From contig CAMWXP010000014.1 of assembly GCA_947178255.1 (NCBI GenBank), positions 1 through 35,673 on the forward strand: 35,673 nucleotides of DNA, given 5' to 3'. The position numbers and the translations under genes are program-made. A model generated the notes under the pieces. That model was given only the letters and a program-made list of their open reading frames with translations, was not told the origin of the DNA and searched no databases. This DNA is from an uncultured Clostridia bacterium. Lineage in GTDB: Bacteria; Bacillota; Clostridia; Christensenellales; Pumilibacteraceae. Positions 6,598-15,419 of the stretch are shown in pieces. Positions within the stretch are counted from its first letter, which is position 1. Every line of letters begins with the position of its first letter.

Positions 6598-9033
6598 GTG
6601 GGAACAGTGCAAAAAATCGGAAAGAATATTTTTCGCATAGCGCTTACGACGGCGGTGACGCTTTTTGCGGCGCTTTTAGTCGGCTGTTCCGAAAAAGATG
6701 TTAACATAGTTTTACTGCGCACAGAGCTTTCGCTGAGTGTGGGCGAGAGTCGAAGCCTGTTGCCTTACGTTAATTTTTCGCCCGCGACAAGCGGCGGAAC
6801 GGTTACTCTTAACACCGATTCGGATTGCGTTTCAATAGACGGCACTACGGTAGTTGCCGTCAAGGCAGGCGCGGCAGAGGTGACCATTTCCGCGTACGGC
6901 AAAACGGCGGTGATGAGAATAAACGTAAACTACCGCGCCGTGACGGACTTTACGGTCGCTACGGAAAACAACATACAAACGGCAAGCGACGGCGAGTTTA
7001 AGACTGTTGTTTTGTCGGCGAAATTCGAGGGCGCTGCCGACCCGCAAACGGCTGCACGGTGGCGGGTAAGCGACGGCACGGAATATACAGGAAACCGCTT
7101 TGAGTACACGCCAAACGGCTACGGTGTGTATACCGTAACGGCGACCGTCGGCAATATTGCAAAAAGCTGCGAAATAAAGGTGTATAGACCGACCGAGGTG
7201 ACGGTGCGGCATGCGAGTTTGGATGGCGTTACGGCGTACTCGACCGTCACGTTTACCGCACGCGAGATGGTGAACTCGCTCAATCCGCGCTCGGTATACG
7301 AGTGGCGTGTGGATGACGAGCCTATGGGTAATACCGCCATGTTCGATTTGGTTCCGACGTCCGGGCGGCATAATATTGCCTTGTATGTAAACGGCGCACA
7401 AAAGCAAATAGACGGAAAAAACGAGTTAACGCTAGACGTGGCAAGCGATACCTATGCCGACTGCAAAGTAGAGTTTGACGACGCGCAAGGTGTATATGTT
7501 CGTTACGCTAACGGTCGCAAGGTTATGTATATTTGCATTATCGACCCCGAAGGCAAGCGAAGAACATTCGACGTTACCGACGCTCAGTATTCGCATTTAT
7601 TTACCGACGGTAGGTTTAGGGCGACTGAGTATATTACGTTGTGCGCGCCCGACCCCAAAGCTTACACTATAATCATAGGAATGGACGGCGATAGGTGCGA
7701 GTTTGATTTTGTTCAGCTCGATGCGGACGCTCAAGAATATCTCGATAACAAGGTGTTTTGCCGCAATTCGTTTATTTCGAGCGAAGGCGAGGCAGAGCAA
7801 TACGTGCGCGAGCTGTTTGCAACAGGGGCTCAAAACGCGCGGTGCTATGTTGCGACTGATGTGGAACGCACCATGCAGGTAATTACAGCGCAGGCGCAAA
7901 GGCTGGGACTTAACGCTACGGCGGATGCCAGCGGCAACGTTATTTCACTGAATTTCGCGCAGTACTCCAACAGACCCGAAAGGTATGAAACTGCGTCAAA
8001 ACGCACGTCATACGCCGAGCTTCCGCACATAGAATATAACGTCGAAAACCGACGTGCCAACGACTACGTTTTTGCGTCCGACAGGGCGGCGGGAAGTATA
8101 TCGGTGTCCGGCAGCGAGCAGCTGCTTATAGCGATATCAAACGAACTGAAACCGTTAACGCAAAGCGGAGACGTTGCGCATACCGTTTACCGCTCGGCCA
8201 AAACAGCACTGTTGCGCATAATCGGCAAAGACTACACGCAAGAGAAAAAGATTCATACTATATACGACTGGTTGCAGTGGTTTACCGTAAATTCGTCCGT
8301 CGCAAGCAATTCCTCCGGCAGGTTTTTGGAGGGCGTATTTGCAAGCGAATCTACCGGGTCTGGATATGCGGTAAACAGCGAGGGTGCCGCCAAGGCGTTT
8401 GCGCTGCTTTGCGGTATAGAAGGCATAGAGTGTGTTATCTGTTACGGCGAAGGGTACGGATATTACAATAAAGTCAAGCTTAGCGGATTGTGGTACAACG
8501 TGGACGTATTCGGCGGCAAGACGATGATCGAGGGGACGACAGGTTCAACCGGTAATGTTTGGTTTACCTCGCACCGCGGTTTACTTATAACGGACGACGA
8601 TATGAAACGGCTTGGCTGCAATGTAAACGACGGCTACGAGGCATTTGATACGGTGAATTCCAGGTATATGCAAAAGTACGACTATGACGGCGTGTATATG
8701 GATAACTATATAGACAAAACGGAAGCTGAGTATGAGTTTGTCCGTGCGGTAGTATTTAATGCGTTTAATGCCGTTACGGTAGGCAACACGCGCATACCGT
8801 TTGTGGGCGGCGAGGTAATCATTTACAACAACACATACGGCGTGGAGCTTGCTTGCGCCGCCGACATGACGGAAGCGGAAGTGATAGAAATATCCGGGTT
8901 TGTAAACAGAGCGATAGACGAATATGCAAGCGAAGTGCTTAAAGCGACGTTTGCGAGCAGGCGCACTATAATTGCGGACGGCGTAATTTGCGCGGTAGCC
9001 GTATCGCCGAGAGCGGTACAATCGGAGGGATAA
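6598..9033 (+). CDS. Lipoprotein with Ig-like domains and an inactive transglutaminase-like domain
   Basis: This 811-residue protein has a lipoprotein signal: hydrophobic stretch then LLVGC with lipidation at Cys30, so it should be anchored outside the membrane. A bacterial Ig-like (BIG2) domain follows (about 38-105: LSVGESRSL ... VKAGAAEVTISA), then PKD-like beta domains to about 290. A transglutaminase-like region lies near 550-640 and aligns with that of the next gene. There the catalytic Cys is Ser594 (NSEGAAKAF) and the His is Gly621 (YGYYNKV), while the Asp remains (Asp636, YNVDVF). It therefore looks like a pseudoenzyme, perhaps a binding or scaffolding partner. Start: GTG at 6598, a second GTG at 6607 is possible; neither has a ribosome site. 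It overlaps the next gene by one base (TAATG). Confidence 0.8.
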   Translation: MGTVQKIGKNIFRIALTTAVTLFAALLVGCSEKDVNIVLLRTELSLSVGESRSLLPYVNFSPATSGGTVTLNTDSDCVSIDGTTVVAVKAGAAEVTISAYGKTAVMRINVNYRAVTDFTVATENNIQTASDGEFKTVVLSAKFEGAADPQTAARWRVSDGTEYTGNRFEYTPNGYGVYTVTATVGNIAKSCEIKVYRPTEVTVRHASLDGVTAYSTVTFTAREMVNSLNPRSVYEWRVDDEPMGNTAMFDLVPTSGRHNIALYVNGAQKQIDGKNELTLDVASDTYADCKVEFDDAQGVYVRYANGRKVMYICIIDPEGKRRTFDVTDAQYSHLFTDGRFRATEYITLCAPDPKAYTIIIGMDGDRCEFDFVQLDADAQEYLDNKVFCRNSFISSEGEAEQYVRELFATGAQNARCYVATDVERTMQVITAQAQRLGLNATADASGNVISLNFAQYSNRPERYETASKRTSYAELPHIEYNVENRRANDYVFASDRAAGSISVSGSEQLLIAISNELKPLTQSGDVAHTVYRSAKTALLRIIGKDYTQEKKIHTIYDWLQWFTVNSSVASNSSGRFLEGVFASESTGSGYAVNSEGAAKAFALLCGIEGIECVICYGEGYGYYNKVKLSGLWYNVDVFGGKTMIEGTTGSTGNVWFTSHRGLLITDDDMKRLGCNVNDGYEAFDTVNSRYMQKYDYDGVYMDNYIDKTEAEYEFVRAVVFNAFNAVTVGNTRIPFVGGEVIIYNNTYGVELACAADMTEAEVIEISGFVNRAIDEYASEVLKATFASRRTIIADGVICAVAVSPRAVQSEG

Positions 9034-11618
9034 TGCAAATGGTTGGTGCAAAAAGAATTTCGAGACATATACGTGCGGCTGTTGCCGTAATGCTTGTAAC
9101 GGTAGTTGCGGCAATGATGCTCGGCTGCTCGTTTATGAACGAGTTATTCAAGCCGGACGTCATCAAGTTTACGCAACGCGAGCTCGGCCTTAGTGTGGGC
9201 GAAGCGTACGATATTACAAGCATTCTCGAAACAAACACGACCGTGTATCGGTTAAAGACGTCGGACGAAGCGGTCGTCGCTGTGGAAAAAGGCAGTAATA
9301 CCGTAATAAAAGCGGAAGCCGAGGGCGAAGCGCGTATAACTGCGTACACAAGCTCGGCAAGCGCAAGCATATTAGTCACCGTATCCGAAAAGCAGGAGGA
9401 TTCGCTTAGCATAACGGCAAGCGGCGAGCTTGTGCAAACGCTCGGCAATACTTCCGAGGTGTCGTTTACGCCGACGGCAAAAGGCGAGCCGAGCAAAAGC
9501 GAAAGCGTGTATTGGTACGTAAACGATAGGCTTAACCAAATGCTGGCCTTATCGACCGACTTCAAATTTACGCCGAGCGAGGCAGGCGAGTATACCGTTT
9601 TGGCTAAGTGCGGTAGCTTTGCTTCCAATGCAATAACGGTGCGAGTGTACAACGTTGTCACCGCCGAAGTGAATGTAAGCGGCGAGCTTGAACAAAGCGA
9701 ACCGTTTGACAATTTGGTTTTTTCGGTGGACGTAAGCGGTGCGGACGAAAATTATTTTCAGTTTTTCGAGGACGACAAAGCGCTGTACGAGGGCACCGAC
9801 AGCTCGTACACGTATACGCCGACAGCGGGGCGGCACACGCTTACAGTCAAGGTAAACGGTCAAATCGAATATTCGGAGAAAGCTTTATTCCGTGGCGCAA
9901 TGTTGCCCACGGTAAGCGGGCTTAAGTTTGACAATCTGTACCCGCATGCTTATCTCGTGTACGACGAAGCGTTAGACAACAATGTAAAGGTGGAAATAAC
10001 GCACCCGCAGGGCGGCGCGGTGGAATATTCGCAAAACGATACGCAATATGCTGCGTATTTCGACGAAAACGGCTTCGACGTCGGACCGTTTATCGATTTG
10101 TGCGCTACCGGCGCTAATCTGCAAGAATATAAGTTTCGCGTAAAATCTTTGGGTGACGGCGACGTTATAACCGAAAGCGAGTATACCGATTTTGTATCGT
10201 TCACGCAGTTGCCGGCAACTGCCAAGCAGTATGTGACCAACGTTTTGCCGTGCGGCGATCTTTACGTAACATCGAATATCGAGTACGTGCGTATCGCCGA
10301 GTATTATATATATTTCAGAAAGAAAGAAGCAAATACGAAAGTGTCGTTCGATTGCTATATCGGCTATAACAGATCGGGCAGCGCAAAGGATTTGTGGGAC
10401 AACGCCTTTCCGATAGCCGCGACCAGCGGAAGCTATTCGGCTATAAGAGTAAGCGATTCGGGCGCCGTAATGCATACCGAGTTTACCGTCAGCACGGTAA
10501 ACAATCCGTCGACGCAAACCGACGAGTCGGCAAAGCGGTCGGCACAGCTTCACGCAATACTGCCTCATATCAACATGGACGCGGCAAAAAACCGTCCGTC
10601 AAACCATGAGTTTGCAATAGACAAAATTAAGGAGCGCACGGCAGAAGTTACGTATTCCGATGAATTGTATTTGGCGGCGCAAAACGGAGTGAGACCGATA
10701 CCCAAGGCGGGTTCGACGGCGCAAGTCGTTTACGAGCAAGCGCGAAGCGTGTTGCGCAGTATTTGTACCGACGATATGACAGACGTGCAAAAGGCGCATG
10801 CCATTTACGATTGGATTATGTGGCACGTAACATACGATACACCGGCAACCTTGATTACGAGCGGTAGCGAAAGCTATTCGGCGTACTATTTGGAAGGAGT
10901 GTTCGGCGACGGAAAAACCGAGCTGGGCGGCGTTGCGTACAATGCCAACTCGGTGTGCGACGGCATGAGCAAGGCGTACTCGCTGATGTGCAATATAGAG
11001 GGTATACCGTGTGTGCGCGTCGTGGGCAGAGCGGATGCGGATAAGGATATCAACAGTGCGGGCGGACACGCGTGGAACAAGGTATACGTCAACGGTGCGT
11101 GGTATACGGTGGACTGCACTTGGGGCGATTCGCACGTGACGCTAAATCTTGACGGCGTTGAAGATAGGTACGAGCTGGGGATGCACAGCTATCTGTTCTT
11201 GACGGACGCGCAAACTTTTTCCACGCACTTCGAGCCGTATAGGTACGAGGAAAATACGACTTTACGCTACGCGCCGCAAACGGCAAAAACGCCAATAAAC
11301 GTGTTTGTCGATATGACGGTGAACGGCGTGGCGATAAATTGTTATATAGCCAAAAACGAAAAACAAGCCGATAGATTAAAAGAGATTGCTACAAATTTTG
11401 CAAGGGCGTACCAAAAGAACAAAACGATATCCGTGCCGCTAAGCGGAGAGTATACCGTTGGCTATCAAGCGATTGAGGTATGCGCCGAGGACGGCTTTAC
11501 TGTTTCCGACCGTGAAATTGGAAACACAGTTACGACGGCTGTAAAAGCCGTTAGCCGTTCTGCTACGGTGCGGACGCTGACTCTTGAAAATTCGATTTTG
11601 ATATTGATAAAAGAATAA
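9033..11618 (+). CDS. Lipoprotein with Ig-like domains and an active-type transglutaminase domain
   Basis: This 861-residue paralogue of the preceding gene starts at the ATG overlapping its stop, with GGAGGG 2-3 bases upstream; an ATG at 9039 fits the spacing better and is possible. The signal peptide ends in AMMLGC, lipidated Cys32. A BIG2-like domain (about 47-115, starting LGLSVGEAYDI) and PKD-like beta domains follow. The transglutaminase/protease-like domain has the full triad: Cys642 (NSVCDGMSKAY), His679 (GGHAWNKV) and Asp694 (YTVDCTWGD). Upstream YDWIMWHVTYD is the conserved helix of this superfamily. Such exported proteins are thought to act as cysteine peptidases or crosslinkers on the envelope; the substrate is unknown. 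Co-translation with the inactive paralogue suggests that the two work together. Confidence 0.85.
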   Translation: MQMVGAKRISRHIRAAVAVMLVTVVAAMMLGCSFMNELFKPDVIKFTQRELGLSVGEAYDITSILETNTTVYRLKTSDEAVVAVEKGSNTVIKAEAEGEARITAYTSSASASILVTVSEKQEDSLSITASGELVQTLGNTSEVSFTPTAKGEPSKSESVYWYVNDRLNQMLALSTDFKFTPSEAGEYTVLAKCGSFASNAITVRVYNVVTAEVNVSGELEQSEPFDNLVFSVDVSGADENYFQFFEDDKALYEGTDSSYTYTPTAGRHTLTVKVNGQIEYSEKALFRGAMLPTVSGLKFDNLYPHAYLVYDEALDNNVKVEITHPQGGAVEYSQNDTQYAAYFDENGFDVGPFIDLCATGANLQEYKFRVKSLGDGDVITESEYTDFVSFTQLPATAKQYVTNVLPCGDLYVTSNIEYVRIAEYYIYFRKKEANTKVSFDCYIGYNRSGSAKDLWDNAFPIAATSGSYSAIRVSDSGAVMHTEFTVSTVNNPSTQTDESAKRSAQLHAILPHINMDAAKNRPSNHEFAIDKIKERTAEVTYSDELYLAAQNGVRPIPKAGSTAQVVYEQARSVLRSICTDDMTDVQKAHAIYDWIMWHVTYDTPATLITSGSESYSAYYLEGVFGDGKTELGGVAYNANSVCDGMSKAYSLMCNIEGIPCVRVVGRADADKDINSAGGHAWNKVYVNGAWYTVDCTWGDSHVTLNLDGVEDRYELGMHSYLFLTDAQTFSTHFEPYRYEENTTLRYAPQTAKTPINVFVDMTVNGVAINCYIAKNEKQADRLKEIATNFARAYQKNKTISVPLSGEYTVGYQAIEVCAEDGFTVSDREIGNTVTTAVKAVSRSATVRTLTLENSILILIKE

Positions 11619-11641
11619 TGCGCCCGAACTATCGAGCGCAT
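11618..11641 (-). terminator. Possible terminator between convergent genes
   Basis: ATGCGC (11618-11623) pairs with GCGCAT (11636-11641), extended by two C-G pairs after a mismatch. On the minus strand the hairpin is followed by a T-rich stretch (TATTCTTTTAT), so it may end the esterase transcript. No T run follows on the plus strand. Confidence 0.45.
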
Positions 11642-11673
11642 CAGATAAATAACCGTATCGTATAGTAAAAATA

Positions 11674-12429
11674 TTACAGCAACGAAAACTTTTTAAAGAA
11701 GTCTTGTTGCGGCGCGCGCCATGCAAGCTCGTCGTGTGCCGCCGTGTTAGTCATGGTAAGGTCGAGGTTTACCGCGCCGTGCTTTCTAAGCTCGTCGGTA
11801 AGGATGTAGCAGTCGGTCACAAATGCTTGCTGTTCTATTTTCGTCAACTCGGGCTTGTCGGTAGTTATTTCGTTGCCGCCCGTGTAAACCTTGTAGTACG
11901 CATCTGTATCGAACGACGCGGTTTTAAAAAACTCGGTAAAAGCGTCGGGGCTTACAAACAGCGGGGTGGAAAACATGCCGTACGCCTTGACGCGCGGGTT
12001 TTTCCGCGCTGCAAAGTACAGAGTGGCAAGCCCGCCGAAGGACGAGCCGAGCATACCGTAAAATTTAAACCCGAACCGCTTATCGAGGTAGGGAATAATA
12101 ATTTCTTCCAAATACGCCATGTATTCGTCCGCTTTTCCGCCGACCTGCTTTATGCCGTACTTTTCGGCGTTCTCGACTGGGAATGGCACGTAATCGAATT
12201 CGCGGGTGACGGTGCTGTCTATGCCGATGATTGCGGTGTTTTTTATGTTTTCCGCTTTAAGTGCGTTGAGCGCACGCCAGCTCTTTTTGTATGAGGCGTC
12301 CTCGTCGTAGAACACGTTTTGACCGTCGTGCATTATTATTGCGCGGTCGGCCTTTTTGGGCGCATATATGCGCACCGTTCGCGCAAATCCTCCCTTTGAT
12401 AAAACAGCTATTTCGTACTTGCGTTTCAT
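11674..12429 (-). CDS. Putative esterase of the alpha/beta-hydrolase esterase-D/Fes type
   Basis: This 251-residue cytoplasmic hydrolase has an N-terminal beta region containing HDGQNVFYDEDASY (about 34-47), typical of the Esterase (PF00756) family, which includes siderophore esterases and antigen-85-like enzymes. The nucleophile elbow is GSSFGGLA and the likely catalytic His is in AAHDELAWR near the C-terminus. No signal peptide is present. Start: ATG at 12429 with AGGTGG 5 bases upstream on the minus strand; a GTG at 12438 in frame overlaps that site and is less likely. It is a single gene with its own promoter, divergent from cca and converging on the lipoprotein pair. The substrate is unknown. 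Confidence 0.75.
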   Translation of the reverse strand: MKRKYEIAVLSKGGFARTVRIYAPKKADRAIIMHDGQNVFYDEDASYKKSWRALNALKAENIKNTAIIGIDSTVTREFDYVPFPVENAEKYGIKQVGGKADEYMAYLEEIIIPYLDKRFGFKFYGMLGSSFGGLATLYFAARKNPRVKAYGMFSTPLFVSPDAFTEFFKTASFDTDAYYKVYTGGNEITTDKPELTKIEQQAFVTDCYILTDELRKHGAVNLDLTMTNTAAHDELAWRAPQQDFFKKFSLL

Positions 12430-12456
12430 TTTTACCACCTAATCGAATTTATGATG

Positions 12457-12485
12457 ATTATACAATAAAGCAAATTAAAAGTCAA
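12457..12485 (-). promoter_or_regulatory. Promoter of the esterase gene
   Basis: Minus strand: TTGACT (12480-12485), 17 bases, TATAAT (12457-12462). It sits back to back with the cca promoter that begins at 12502. Confidence 0.8.
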
Positions 12486-12501
12486 TATATACATAATAAG
12501 C

Positions 12502-12530
12502 TTGATTTTATTATTTATATATGCTAAACT
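12502..12530 (+). promoter_or_regulatory. Probable promoter of cca
   Basis: TTGATT (12502-12507) and TAAACT (12525-12530) are 17 bases apart. The start would be near 12537, leaving a short leader with a weak CGGA before the ATG at 12559. Confidence 0.55.
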
Positions 12531-12558
12531 CTTATCACCAACAAACACGGATATTAAT

Positions 12559-13926
12559 ATGAAAATCAATCTTGACGAAAAAAGCGCCAAATTTATAAGC
12601 TCGCTTGGCGATAACGTTTACGTTGTGGGCGGGTATGTTCGCAACAGTTTGTGCGGGTACAAATGTACGGATATAGATATAGCCGGACCTATGCCCGCGC
12701 TAGCTTTGTCGTTGCCGCCGCGCACTACGATGACAATGGTCAATCACCGCATGGGCACGGCGCAAATAATATACGACGGAGTTAAGTACGAATACACGCC
12801 GTTTAGAGTGGAGGAGTACGGCGAGGGCGGCGAACACACGCCTATTCGCGTCAGCTTTACCACCGATCTTTACGCGGACGCGTCGCGGCGGGATTTTTGC
12901 TGTAACGCGATTTATTACGACGTTAAGCGCGACGAGATAATCGACCCGCTTGGCGGCGTGCGCGACGTCGAAATGAAGGTTTTGCGCGGCTGTAACAAGC
13001 ATGTGTTCGAGTCGGACGGGTTGCGGCTACTGCGCCTTGTGCGGCTTGCTGCGGAGCTGGACTTTAAGATAGAGGGCGAAACGGCGCGCGCGGCAAAGGC
13101 GATGAGCAATAATCTTGCCGACATAACCGCCGAGCGCAAACGCGTGGAGCTGGACAAAATTTTGCATGCCGATCTTGTGAACGGCGCTAAAAACGCGCAG
13201 TACCGCGGACTCAGATTGTTGAAGCAGTTGGATTTGTGGAAAAACTTAATCCCCGAATTAGTCGAGTGCGACGGTATGGCTCAGCCCGAGCAGTACCACA
13301 AGTACGACGTTTTGGAGCATACATTCCGCACCGTGCTTGCGGCACAGCCGTTGCATAACGTACGGCTTGCGGCGCTGTTGCACGATGTAGGCAAGGCATA
13401 TTGCTTTAAACAGTTCGGCAATTTTTACGGTCACGAAAAAAGCTCGGCGATTGCCGCGCGAATAATATTGAACAGACTGCGTTATCCCAACGACGTTATA
13501 GATCAAGTTGTGCGGCTGTGCGGTGCGCATATGTACGATATGCGCGGCGACGCTCGCGAGGCCAAAATACGTGTGTTTGTGTCCAAAAACTATGATATTT
13601 TGGATAAGCTGACGGCGCTTATCCGCGCGGACAAAATAGCTACCGGCATGGTCACGCAGGAGGAAGCTGCGGCACCGCACAGGTTCGAGCTGGTACGCGA
13701 AAAGATGATACAAGAGGGTGCGCCCATACTTAAAAAATCGCTCAAAATATCGGGGCGTGATTTAGTGGATATGGGCTTCGAAAGCGAGGCTATATCGGCG
13801 GCGCTCGAAGCGATGTGGAAGGAATGTATAATAAATCCCAAAAACAACAACGTTGAATTTTTGCAAAAAATGGCGCAAAGACTTCCCAAAACGCCTGCAG
13901 AGCTGCCTAAGAAAAAACAGGATTAG
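12559..13926 (+). CDS. cca: CCA tRNA nucleotidyltransferase, class II with HD domain
   Basis: This 455-residue enzyme adds or repairs the 3' CCA end of tRNAs from CTP and ATP. The nucleotidyltransferase head has VVGGYVRNSL (about 22-31) and the metal-binding DxD in CTDIDIA (Asp38, Asp40). RRDFCCNAI and IDPLGGVRD are further class II hallmarks, followed by the nucleobase-selecting region with ESDGLRLLRLVRLA. A C-terminal HD phosphohydrolase domain carries LLHDVGKA (His275, Asp276) and GHEKSS, as in many Clostridial members. An in-frame ATG at 12502 lies in the promoter, so the start at 12559 is preferred; only a weak ribosome site precedes it. The gene stands just upstream of the VanW protein gene (45-base gap). 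Confidence 0.93.
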   Translation: MKINLDEKSAKFISSLGDNVYVVGGYVRNSLCGYKCTDIDIAGPMPALALSLPPRTTMTMVNHRMGTAQIIYDGVKYEYTPFRVEEYGEGGEHTPIRVSFTTDLYADASRRDFCCNAIYYDVKRDEIIDPLGGVRDVEMKVLRGCNKHVFESDGLRLLRLVRLAAELDFKIEGETARAAKAMSNNLADITAERKRVELDKILHADLVNGAKNAQYRGLRLLKQLDLWKNLIPELVECDGMAQPEQYHKYDVLEHTFRTVLAAQPLHNVRLAALLHDVGKAYCFKQFGNFYGHEKSSAIAARIILNRLRYPNDVIDQVVRLCGAHMYDMRGDAREAKIRVFVSKNYDILDKLTALIRADKIATGMVTQEEAAAPHRFELVREKMIQEGAPILKKSLKISGRDLVDMGFESEAISAALEAMWKECIINPKNNNVEFLQKMAQRLPKTPAELPKKKQD

Positions 13927-13971
13927 AACGCTACCGAATACTTTCGATATAATTCGACATACTATTCACGT

Positions 13972-15207
13972 ATGAAGAAGCTCGGTAGATCGATATACAT
14001 AATGGCATTGTTGGCTTGTATGCTGCTTACAATGGGCGCGGCAAAGGCGGCGGACGAACAAAACGTAACGTATCCGACGCTTACGGTGGTGTACGGAACG
14101 GACAAGTACGTGTATACGGATATGCCTGTCGAGCCGTCCGATTTTACGGTAATAGAACAAATAGCGGCGCGTAGGATAAACGCGCCGTTGCCACAAAAAA
14201 TAGAGTATATGGACGAATGTGTTGCGCGCGGCGCGGACTATAAAACCGCCGTGAAGCAATGTTTTCCCGTGCTTGTGCGCGAACTGGACAAAATAGCCGA
14301 CAGTGTTTTCGTACCGCCGACCGACGCTAAAACAGAGTACGAGCGCGGTACTTTTACCGTTGTGCCCGAAAAGGCGGGTAGGCGCATAAACGAGGAAAAG
14401 CTGTATGCAAGCATATACTGCGCGTTTAAGTTTTCGGGCGGCGGTGAAGTAAAGGCGGACACATCGGAAATCACGCCTATAATAACATCGGAAATGCTTC
14501 GTGCGGAGCTGCAACTGCGCAGCTCGTATACAACCGATTTCAGCAGCTCGTCGGAGGAGCGTGCGCACAACGTAAAGCTTGCGTTAAGCAAGATAGAGGG
14601 TATTATTATTCCGGCGGGCGAAACATTGTCGTTTAACATGGCGGTGGGCGAGCGCACGACGGCAAACGGCTTTAAGCAAGCCAAGATAATAGTAGACGGC
14701 AAGTACATAGACGGTACAGGCGGCGGCGTGTGTCAAGCGTCCACGGCGGTGTATAATGCAGCGCTAATTGCGGGGCTTAGCTGCGCGGCCAATGCTCATT
14801 CCATTTGCCCGTCGTATTGTCCTGCTGGCTTGGACGCTATGATAAGCTCGGTAAGCGATTTGCTTGTAACCAATACGACAACGCACTCGGTGTACATTGC
14901 CGTCAAGGTGTACGGCCGTACGGCGACGGTCAAGATTTACGGAGAGCAATCGGAATATAAAATCAAGCCCGAAAGCGTAGTGCTCGGAGTGGAAAAGTTC
15001 GCCGAACAAGAGGTGGTTGACAGCGATTACAAATACTTCGAGCAGGGCGTTGAAAGCGGAAAAAGAATGTTGGTATCGCTCGGCAAGGACGGTATTACAA
15101 GCGAAACGTATATCAACGTGTATAAGGACGGGCAAATAGTAAAGCGCGTAAAGGTGCGGGAAAACGTTTACCGCGCCGTCCCGCAGGTCATAGCGGTAGC
15201 GCCGTAG
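13972..15207 (+). CDS. VanW-family exported protein with a G5-like tail
   Basis: This 411-residue protein has a signal peptide (positive MKKLGRS, hydrophobic 8-25, cleavage near AKA-ADE). A region at about 60-150 (with RRINAPLPQKIEYMDE and RGTFTVVPEKAGRRINEEKL) resembles the peptidoglycan-binding-4 domain often found before VanW. The VanW domain follows at about 190-320, with GGGVCQASTAVYNAALIAGL (Cys254) as its hallmark. The last 50 residues (TYINVYKDGQIVKRVKVRE ... PQVIAVAP) look like a G5 domain. The family is exported and linked to the envelope; its function is unresolved, and the name comes from glycopeptide-resistance loci. No vanH, vanA or vanX lies nearby. No Shine-Dalgarno is obvious; TATAAT (13948-13953) and TACTAT (13960-13965) both lie just upstream, without a good -35. 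Confidence 0.85.
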   Translation: MKKLGRSIYIMALLACMLLTMGAAKAADEQNVTYPTLTVVYGTDKYVYTDMPVEPSDFTVIEQIAARRINAPLPQKIEYMDECVARGADYKTAVKQCFPVLVRELDKIADSVFVPPTDAKTEYERGTFTVVPEKAGRRINEEKLYASIYCAFKFSGGGEVKADTSEITPIITSEMLRAELQLRSSYTTDFSSSSEERAHNVKLALSKIEGIIIPAGETLSFNMAVGERTTANGFKQAKIIVDGKYIDGTGGGVCQASTAVYNAALIAGLSCAANAHSICPSYCPAGLDAMISSVSDLLVTNTTTHSVYIAVKVYGRTATVKIYGEQSEYKIKPESVVLGVEKFAEQEVVDSDYKYFEQGVESGKRMLVSLGKDGITSETYINVYKDGQIVKRVKVRENVYRAVPQVIAVAP

Positions 15208-15208
15208 A

Positions 15209-15242
15209 GAATGCAGAATTAAGAATGCAGAATGCAGAATTA
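15209..15242. repeat. Short tandem repeat of GAATGCAGAATTAA type
   Basis: Three partial copies of an AGAATGCAGAAT unit stand in a row behind the VanW gene. The same words recur at 19136-19160 after the coiled-coil gene, and TTAATTCTTAATTAACAATTA near 21577 is a related sequence. These look like a dispersed intergenic repeat, seen in many Clostridial genomes. No function is apparent. Confidence 0.5.
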
Positions 15243-15352
15243 TTTGTTGTAAACAGTGCAATAGTGGCGTTGAGAAATTTATATCGAAACTTAATTGTAC
15301 GGGTGTAATGTAAAACAAACTATAAGTAAACACACGTATTAAAATTTTCTTG

Positions 15353-15379
15353 CTTACTTCTTTTATCAAAAGAAGTAAG
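15353..15379. repeat. Perfect 12-bp hairpin before the lgt promoter
   Basis: CTTACTTCTTTT (15353-15364) pairs exactly with AAAAGAAGTAAG (15368-15379) around an ATC loop. The -35 box of lgt starts 5 bases later. No T run follows, so it is a poor terminator; it may be an operator, a spacer repeat or a barrier. Confidence 0.6.
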
Positions 15380-15384
15380 AAGAC

Positions 15385-15413
15385 TTGACAAAAACAATGA
15401 TAAGGGCTATAAT
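15385..15413 (+). promoter_or_regulatory. Consensus promoter of lgt, leaderless arrangement
   Basis: TTGACA (15385-15390), 17-base spacer and TATAAT (15408-15413) are perfect consensus. ATG at 15420 lies 6 bases downstream of the -10 box, so transcription should start on the start codon. Confidence 0.88.
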
Positions 15414-15419
15414 CGGGAT

